Below, one piece after another: positions 1-3,651 of a stretch of 6,968 bases of DNA. The notes below the pieces were generated by a model. It was not told the origin of the DNA, did no database searches, and saw nothing but the letters and a program-made list of their open reading frames with translations. Source of the DNA: Candidatus Spechtiibacteriota bacterium (GTDB lineage: Bacteria; Patescibacteriota; Minisyncoccia; Spechtbacterales; HO2-43-30); contig JACOUK010000041.1 of assembly GCA_016177905.1 (NCBI GenBank), forward strand, positions 1 to 6,968, given 5' to 3'. The stretch's first letter is position 1. Every line of letters starts with the position of its first letter. The translations under genes and the position numbers were made by a program.

Positions 1-54
1 AAGCTCGTCGTATTGCTTCCCGATTGTTTCGATGTCGAAAACGAGGTAGGACAT
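1..54 (-). CDS. Probable 3'-5' exonuclease, RNase H-like fold (N-terminal 18 codons only)
   Basis: The gene starts at an ATG at position 54 and runs off the left edge. The visible residues are MSYLVFDIETIGKQYDEL. The beta-strand followed by FDIET is the exonuclease I motif (D-x-E) of DnaQ-like/PolB-like 3'-5' exonucleases, in which the Asp and Glu bind the catalytic metals. The 'FDIETIG...DEL' opening resembles stand-alone PolB-type exonuclease proteins that act on DNA or RNA ends in the cytoplasm. No Shine-Dalgarno sequence lies in front of the ATG. A TATGAT box (61-66) sits only 6 nt upstream, which fits a leaderless or very short-leader transcript. The gene lies downstream of the SPFH unit but is separated from it by a terminator. 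With only 18 codons visible, the family call is reasonable but the exact subfamily is open. Confidence 0.6.
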   Translation of the reverse strand, partial: MSYLVFDIETIGKQYDEL

Positions 55-60
55 AAAAAA

Positions 61-66
61 ATCATA
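61..66 (-). promoter_or_regulatory. Candidate -10 box (TATGAT) for the exonuclease gene
   Basis: On the minus strand TATGAT matches the -10 consensus at 5 of 6 positions and lies 6 nt before the ATG at 54, so initiation would fall at or next to the start codon. No good -35 box is found 16-18 nt further upstream, where the preceding gene's terminator lies. This is inference from position only. Confidence 0.3.
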
Positions 67-79
67 TCATAAAATTCCT

Positions 80-109
80 CAAATAAATAGCCCTGCATGT
101 ATGCAGGGC
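80..109 (-). terminator. Intrinsic terminator after the SPFH gene
   Basis: Minus-strand GCCCTGCATACATGCAGGGC (90-109) is a perfect inverted repeat giving an 8-bp GC-rich stem with a TACA loop. It is followed by TATTTATTTG (80-89), an imperfect U-tract. It begins 14 nt after the SPFH stop codon at 124-126. The plus-strand flank has no T-run, so the signal is directional. Confidence 0.8.
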
Positions 110-123
110 CAACTTGAATCTGT

Positions 124-1851
124 TTACTTTTTAGGTTCAGAGGGATTGAAACTCTCGCTTCCCTTGGCGATGTTGCTTACGCTTCCCAGTATTGCGGCGA
201 ATGCGGGGAGGTCTGCGCCCCCGCCGCTCTCAACATTAACCTGGGGTACTTTTACGATATTGGGATTCGCTCCTGCGGCATCAAGTACCTTTTGAAGCGC
301 CGCAAGCTGCAGTACTGCTTTTTCGCCAAGTACTGTAGCTTGTGCTTTTTGGCCCCGTGCAATTGCGGTAAGTTCTGCTTCCTGGCCCTCGCCACGGAGC
401 TTTGCGGCCTGTTTCTGCTGCTCGGCAACCTTCACCTGTTGCTCGGCGACTTGCACATCGATTTGTGCTCCCACGAGTCTATCCTGCTGATCGGCAGTTG
501 CTCGCGCCTGCTCAGTCTGGATGCGCTGGTCTTGAGCATTCTTCTCTTGCTCGTACGTCTTGGTGAGCTGAACGGCAAGTTGGTTGCGAAGAACTGCTAC
601 CAGAAGCTCGGGAGGTATAATTGGATCTCCGAACCTCACTTCCTTGATAGAAACGCCCGCCTTTACTCCTTCGGGCCGAATGGTTTCTTCGACCTTCTTC
701 TCGATCAGTGCGCGTTGATCCTGAAGATCGAGAACTTTTCTTTCTGGCTCTCCCGCAATATTCCGCAACACACTTCGTATAGTGGGCGTCAGAATTTTAT
801 CCTCGACATCTCTTAGTCCGCCGACTGACGCGACCACAAACGGAGCATCCTCTGCTGAAACTTGCGCGATGACTCGGAGTTCCAAAGGAACTATCCACCC
901 TTGCACACGCACCGCGATCGCAGGGTCCGCGGCATCAGAAGGCACGGGAACGTTCTCTGCTCTTTCTACCTGCGTAATCTTGCCTTCCTGGTCTACGCGC
1001 AGATCAATAAAATGGCGTGTATACCCGCCTTTGTATTCCCATGCTTCGGCGCGAGTGCTTATCTTGGTCACTTCATACGCATGCCGATTCAGATAGTATC
1101 GAGCGGGTTGCAAAGGCACATTCCATATACCGACACACCCTTTTGACACCAGAGGGTTGCTCAAAGCCCCACTCTTACTATCGTGAAGAATTGGCTGACA
1201 GTCATATTCAGGTTTTTCTTGAACGTTTGACTTGACTACCCCCACAATGCCGGCCTCAATATTAGTTGCTTTCTCTGCCGTTACGTTGAAGAGATGGTGG
1301 TTATACCGATACGTTCCGGGAGGCCACACAGTAAGCTGGGGCCCTTTTTGACCATTGTGCTCGAGAAAATACTCCGCATCCATCATTTGCTCAAACTGCT
1401 CTACTGTCCAAGAATCTGCCAAAAACTGACCCGGCCGCAACGGCTTCCCATCCACTGCCACCACATAGCCATACTGATCATCTGCGATCTCGATGACTTT
1501 GAAGTTTTCCACCTTGTTCATTACTTTAAGCAGTGGAACGAAATGAAATCCTGGCGAAAGGGTCCTAGCCTGGGGACCATTTTGCCCGGGTAAGGCAACC
1601 ACCTGCCCCGGAGGCATCGACTGACCAAAATACACCCTGGTTAAGTGCCCAACTTCATCGCCTCCTACATGGGTAAAAGAGCTGGCAAAAAAGAGTAGCA
1701 CAGCTCCCACTGAAGCGAACGCCGCGACGAGATAACAAGCGTACTGGATTGCAGTTGCGCTCTCACTATCCTTGCCTTTCTGCGCCTGTGCATAGAGAAA
1801 TGCCAGCAACGCTACGACACCTACAACTAAACCGCCAAATAGATATCCCAT
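124..1851 (-). CDS. SPFH/band-7 (flotillin-like) membrane protein
   Basis: This is a 575-residue protein of the SPFH (stomatin/prohibitin/flotillin/HflK-C) superfamily. Such proteins oligomerise on the cytoplasmic membrane and organise membrane patches or regulate membrane proteases. Two hydrophobic segments are visible at about residues 3-21 and 34-58. The band-7 region follows from about residue 62 to 420, starting around VGGDEVGHL and including a late segment (VPLELRVIAQVSAED...) typical of the fold. An Ala/Gln/Glu-rich coiled coil at about 425-520 has repeated AEQQ units. The tail is a short Gly/Ser-rich segment. The start is fixed by AGGAGG 8 nt upstream. It is the second gene after a 47-residue membrane protein and probably shares the promoter at 2131-2159. 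The segment between the second helix and the recognisable core is longer than in small stomatin-like proteins. I can place the superfamily with confidence, but not whether it is flotillin or HflK-like. Confidence 0.9.
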   Translation of the reverse strand: MGYLFGGLVVGVVALLAFLYAQAQKGKDSESATAIQYACYLVAAFASVGAVLLFFASSFTHVGGDEVGHLTRVYFGQSMPPGQVVALPGQNGPQARTLSPGFHFVPLLKVMNKVENFKVIEIADDQYGYVVAVDGKPLRPGQFLADSWTVEQFEQMMDAEYFLEHNGQKGPQLTVWPPGTYRYNHHLFNVTAEKATNIEAGIVGVVKSNVQEKPEYDCQPILHDSKSGALSNPLVSKGCVGIWNVPLQPARYYLNRHAYEVTKISTRAEAWEYKGGYTRHFIDLRVDQEGKITQVERAENVPVPSDAADPAIAVRVQGWIVPLELRVIAQVSAEDAPFVVASVGGLRDVEDKILTPTIRSVLRNIAGEPERKVLDLQDQRALIEKKVEETIRPEGVKAGVSIKEVRFGDPIIPPELLVAVLRNQLAVQLTKTYEQEKNAQDQRIQTEQARATADQQDRLVGAQIDVQVAEQQVKVAEQQKQAAKLRGEGQEAELTAIARGQKAQATVLGEKAVLQLAALQKVLDAAGANPNIVKVPQVNVESGGGADLPAFAAILGSVSNIAKGSESFNPSEPKK

Positions 1852-1859
1852 GGTCCTTT

Positions 1860-1865
1860 CCTCCT
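1860..1865 (-). promoter_or_regulatory. Strong Shine-Dalgarno site of the SPFH gene
   Basis: AGGAGG lies 8 nt upstream of the ATG at 1851, a perfect anti-16S match at optimal spacing. It decides the start codon and implies high translation. Confidence 0.85.
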
Positions 1866-1916
1866 TTTCTACTTTAGTGCTTCGAATTCACCCGAGTCCG
1901 TTGTTTCCCCAGCGCT

Positions 1917-2060
1917 CTAGCTCATGTCTCTTGTCCTCCTTTCTTGCGCTTCCCTTTCTTGCGCTTGTATTTCCCTCTCCCGTGCACGGCCGGCCTGGTA
2001 TATGAACACACCAAGTCCGACCGCGATGAGTGTAACCACCCCGCCAATTACGAAAGCCAT
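1917..2060 (-). CDS. 47-residue single-helix membrane protein upstream of the SPFH gene
   Basis: This short ORF begins MAFVIGGVVTLIAVGLGVFI and ends at TAG (1917-1919). Residues 2-21 form one continuous hydrophobic, glycine-spaced helix. The remaining 26 residues are strongly charged (Arg, Glu, Gln) and likely helical, with a duplicated AQERE unit. By the positive-inside rule the charged tail should be cytoplasmic. The start is well supported by AAAGGAG 7 nt upstream and a consensus-like promoter 71-99 nt upstream of the ATG. The stop lies 65 nt before the SPFH ATG and no terminator intervenes, so the two are probably one operon. I do not recognise a family. The context suggests a partner or assembly factor for the SPFH protein, analogous in position (not sequence) to NfeD beside flotillins. 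That role is inference. Confidence 0.75.
   Translation of the reverse strand: MAFVIGGVVTLIAVGLGVFIYQAGRAREREIQAQEREAQERRTRDMS
1938..1966. repeat. Tandem 15-bp repeat inside the small membrane protein gene
   Basis: The 14-bp string CCTTTCTTGCGCTT occurs at 1938-1951 and again at 1953-1966 (period 15). It is in frame, so it duplicates five codons and yields two AQERE units in the cytoplasmic tail. It probably arose by slippage or tandem duplication, and copy number could vary between strains. Confidence 0.7.
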
Positions 2061-2067
2061 AACTCAT

Positions 2068-2074
2068 CTCCTTT
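2068..2074 (-). promoter_or_regulatory. Shine-Dalgarno site of the 47-residue membrane protein
   Basis: AAAGGAG lies 7 nt upstream of the ATG at 2060. It is the main evidence that this short ORF is translated. Confidence 0.75.
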
Positions 2075-2130
2075 CCTGCCTTCTTGGCAAAGAACATTTT
2101 TGAATGTATCTGCTTTTGCGCAGACTTTAC

Positions 2131-2159
2131 ATCGTACCTCTTCCTTAAAAATCTGTCAA
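2131..2159 (-). promoter_or_regulatory. Promoter of the small membrane protein / SPFH operon
   Basis: On the minus strand a perfect TTGACA (2154-2159) is followed after exactly 17 nt by TACGAT (2131-2136, 4 of 6 matches to TATAAT). The -35 box begins 8 nt after the Nudix stop codon. There is no terminator after the Nudix gene, so some read-through from upstream is also possible. The predicted leader is about 65 nt. Confidence 0.7.
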
Positions 2160-2167
2160 GGGTACTC

Positions 2168-2623
2168 TCATACCACCGTAAGCTCCTTACTCTTGATTGT
2201 ATCAAGGCCATCAAAGACAAATCGGCCTTGAAATTTTTTGCCCGCCAAAAAGAGGGGGAACCAATGGGCGTCGTCCGCCCACATTTCACTGAAAGGAATT
2301 TCGCTTATATCAAACCATTGCGGCCTCATCTCTTCTGTTTCCTGCGGCTCGCCTTCAAATTCGCTCGCGCGGAAAATATGGACCTCTAAAGTCTCCTGAT
2401 TTCCTTTGAACTCAAACTCCACGACTCCGGCCGCGAAAAGTTTGGTGACGGTAATTCCCGCCTCTTCAAGTATTTCGCGCTTCGCCGCTTCTTTTATTGT
2501 TTCTCCTCCCTCCACCTTTCCTCCAAAACCATTCCAGCGCCCCATGCCGAACCCCCGCTTTTTCATGCCTAAAAGAACTTTGTCGCCTTTATGAATGATC
2601 GCGAGGGTGAGGATTTTACGCAT
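2168..2623 (-). CDS. MTH1-like Nudix hydrolase (oxidised purine nucleoside triphosphatase)
   Basis: This 151-residue Nudix protein probably hydrolyses oxidised purine nucleotides such as 8-oxo-dGTP or 2-OH-dATP to monophosphates, cleaning the nucleotide pool in the cytoplasm. The complete Nudix box (G-x5-E-x7-R-E-U-x-E-E-x-G-U) occupies residues 35-57. Similarity to human MTH1 (NUDT1) extends well beyond the box: LLGMKKRGFG-GRWNGFGGKV near the N-terminus, FEF at 70-72, EMRPQWF at 98-104, and MWADDAHWFP at 114-123. The MTH1 pocket residues Phe27, Asn33, Phe72, Phe74, Trp117, Asp119 and Asp120 correspond to Phe25, Asn31, Phe70, Phe72, Trp115, Asp117 and Asp118. The length also fits (human 156). 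I chose Met at 2623 because it opens the first beta-strand. A start at 2716 would add a Lys/Arg-rich stretch that only overlaps the upstream gene. It lies 7 nt after that gene's stop, so the two are probably cotranscribed. Confidence 0.92.
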   Translation of the reverse strand: MRKILTLAIIHKGDKVLLGMKKRGFGMGRWNGFGGKVEGGETIKEAAKREILEEAGITVTKLFAAGVVEFEFKGNQETLEVHIFRASEFEGEPQETEEMRPQWFDISEIPFSEMWADDAHWFPLFLAGKKFQGRFVFDGLDTIKSKELTVV

Positions 2624-2630
2624 GTTATAC

Positions 2631-3116
2631 TTATTCCCACGGATTGCCGCTGGATAATCTGCGGGACTCTGTGAGAGAGAACGGCACTCGCGGAGTCTCT
2701 TTTTCTTTTTCTTCAATCAGGGCATGATTTTTTTCCCGCGATTGCTGTTCTTCGACGCTTGCAATTTTATGCGCTTCGTCGTAACTTAACCCCTTTTTTG
2801 CTATAAGATTGCGTTCCGTAAGTTCGTGTTGAACCGTATATTCAAGCTCCACGGCGTTTATTGCGCTATCAAGCCAAATCTCTCCTTCGGGAATAAAATT
2901 ATATACATGATCATTGCCGCCAAAAAGAAATTCGGAAAGAATTTTCCGGCGAATAAAACTTCCGTTTACTATCCAAACATCTAATCCTTCTCTCTTCCCC
3001 ATGTAATACTCATACACGCCCTTGAGAGATCGGCGCCTGCCGTTTGCGGGAGGAGGTTCGCTTGGAGGAGGAGTCGCTAGCTGTTTGTCAATTTTATCGC
3101 TGTCTTCCTCGTTCAT
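2631..3116 (-). CDS. Uncharacterised protein with a HExxE motif (zincin-like signature)
   Basis: This 161-residue soluble protein has no signal peptide or membrane segment. Residues 1-29 are acidic then Pro-rich and probably disordered. The folded core runs from about 33 to 125: DVWIVNGSFIRRK (46-58), FIPEGEIWLDSAI (74-86), then HELTE (97-101) followed by GLSYDEAHKIA (109-119) and an EE pair at 122-123. The His-Glu-x2-Glu helix with a second conserved-looking His 19 residues after the first resembles a metal-binding helix pair, so a metallopeptidase-like or other metal site is possible. The familiar HExxH is absent and catalysis is not shown. From memory, similar proteins with HELxER and YDxAH segments occur as hypothetical proteins in phages and uncultured bacteria, but I cannot name a family. 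The start has only a weak ribosome-binding site. It is followed after 7 nt by the MTH1-like gene, suggesting shared transcription. Confidence 0.75.
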   Translation of the reverse strand: MNEEDSDKIDKQLATPPPSEPPPANGRRRSLKGVYEYYMGKREGLDVWIVNGSFIRRKILSEFLFGGNDHVYNFIPEGEIWLDSAINAVELEYTVQHELTERNLIAKKGLSYDEAHKIASVEEQQSREKNHALIEEKEKETPRVPFSLTESRRLSSGNPWE

Positions 3117-3161
3117 ACTTCTATTGTGCCGTATACTTTTTTTAAAAGCTATGTGGATAAT

Positions 3162-3178
3162 TATGAACTCTATGAACT
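3162..3178. repeat. Direct repeat between the divergent genes
   Basis: TATGAACT occurs at 3162-3169 and 3171-3178, separated by one C (period 9), ending 2 nt before the plus-strand -35 box at 3181. It sits in the 127-nt gap between the start codons of two divergent genes. It could be a regulator-binding site or simply an AT-rich upstream element. No known operator is recognised. Confidence 0.45.
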
Positions 3179-3180
3179 AC

Positions 3181-3209
3181 TTGACATACACAATATATCG
3201 TGCTATCAT
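3181..3209 (+). promoter_or_regulatory. Strong sigma-70-type promoter on the plus strand
   Basis: TTGACA (3181-3186) matches the -35 consensus exactly. A 17-nt spacer ends in TGC, giving the extended -10 form TGnTATCAT, with the -10 box TATCAT at 3204-3209 (5 of 6). It is the best promoter in the window and drives the small plus-strand gene starting at 3244, with a predicted leader of about 27 nt. Confidence 0.8.
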
Positions 3210-3222
3210 TCAGTCAGGCAAC

Positions 3223-3239
3223 ATTCCTACAGGAGGAAT
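3223..3239 (+). promoter_or_regulatory. Shine-Dalgarno site partly inside a small leader hairpin
   Basis: The perfect AGGAGG (3231-3236) lies 7 nt before the ATG at 3244. ATTCCT (3223-3228) can pair with AGGAAT (3234-3239) across a 5-nt loop, which would hide half of the Shine-Dalgarno sequence. The ribosome-binding site is certain by sequence. The regulatory hairpin is inference, since the 6-bp stem is weak. Confidence 0.6.
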
Positions 3240-3243
3240 ACCG

Positions 3244-3651
3244 ATGCAATACCGCTTTGTCTTGATACAGTCATGTCTTCAGGACAACTTCTATTCCATC
3301 ATCACACTGGAAAAGATTCCTGGGGCCATCGGTAAGTTTTTCGGTGCGAAGATGGAGATTGAAAAATTTCATGGTAGCGGTACAGTCTGGCATAACATGA
3401 AGACGGGCCTGCGGGCTGGTTGCAGCGGGAACGCGTTGCATGATTTCTTTATTGGCTCAACGCTAATGGAAAGATTTCTCTTCGACATATGGAATACACA
3501 TAGGACTCACCCAACTGTCACCCCCGTCGCTTACGATGGGGCTTTTCTTTTATCCTCACTTCCCGTGACACTTTTTATATTTCTTCCCGGACCCGCAGTG
3601 GCATGGATCATTCCGCCCGATAGTTTTGTCGGCAGTAGCTGTTTTGGCTGA
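3244..3651 (+). CDS. Small uncharacterised protein with GSGTVWH motif, own promoter; frame overruns its terminator
   Basis: I do not recognise a named family. The ORF starts at the ATG 7 nt after AGGAGG, under a near-consensus promoter. The first 90-odd residues look like a compact, real protein: CLQDNFYSIITLEKIPGAIG, then FFGAK, then KFHGSGTVWH (about residues 42-51), then KTGLRAG, then an aromatic-rich helix ending MERFLFDIW near residue 84. The order (helix, conserved-looking Gly-Ser-Gly strand, helix) suggests a small alpha/beta domain. No signal peptide or membrane helix is seen in this part. The oddity is the end. No in-frame stop occurs before the terminator at 3522-3551, and the frame only closes at TGA 3649-3651, giving 135 residues and overlapping the secA 3' end in antisense by 96 nt. 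Residues after about 93 are probably not native. A lost stop codon, a frameshift (a -1 shift would meet TAG at 3501-3503), or a non-stop message are the alternatives. Confidence 0.6.
   Translation: MQYRFVLIQSCLQDNFYSIITLEKIPGAIGKFFGAKMEIEKFHGSGTVWHNMKTGLRAGCSGNALHDFFIGSTLMERFLFDIWNTHRTHPTVTPVAYDGAFLLSSLPVTLFIFLPGPAVAWIIPPDSFVGSSCFG
3522..3551 (+). terminator. Intrinsic terminator of the plus-strand small gene
   Basis: CCCCGTCG (3522-3529), loop CTTA, and CGATGGGG (3534-3541) form an 8-bp stem with one G-U wobble, followed by CTTTTCTTTT. The T-tract is on the plus strand only. Read in the secA direction the hairpin is followed by GTGACAG and no U-run, so it serves the plus-strand unit. It begins 34 nt beyond secA's stop on the convergent side, so it also shields secA from antisense transcription. 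Confidence 0.75.

Noticed and set aside
292..816. Cys/Leu-rich plus-strand open frame opposite the SPFH gene
   Set aside because: It is the antisense shadow of the coiled-coil coding region, with no promoter or ribosome-binding site.
2095..2123. Small inverted repeats in the leader of the small membrane protein gene
   Set aside because: The stems are only 4-5 bp and AT-rich or trivial, so there is no support for a riboswitch or attenuator.
1888..2289. A 133-residue minus-strand open frame across the Nudix end and the small membrane gene
   Set aside because: It overlaps two better-supported genes in another frame and has no ribosome-binding site or protein-like pattern. The real gene here is the 47-residue ORF at 1917-2060.
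2624..2716. Starting the MTH1-like gene at 2716
   Set aside because: The extra 31 residues are Lys/Arg-rich, overlap the upstream gene, and have no counterpart in MTH1, which starts at the first beta-strand.
3022..3243. Extending the plus-strand small gene upstream to an ATG at 3022
   Set aside because: The extension would precede its promoter and Shine-Dalgarno site and is antisense to the HExxE gene.
3522..3541. Reading the hairpin as the secA terminator
   Set aside because: In the minus direction it is followed by GTGACAG rather than a U-tract; the T-run exists only on the plus strand.
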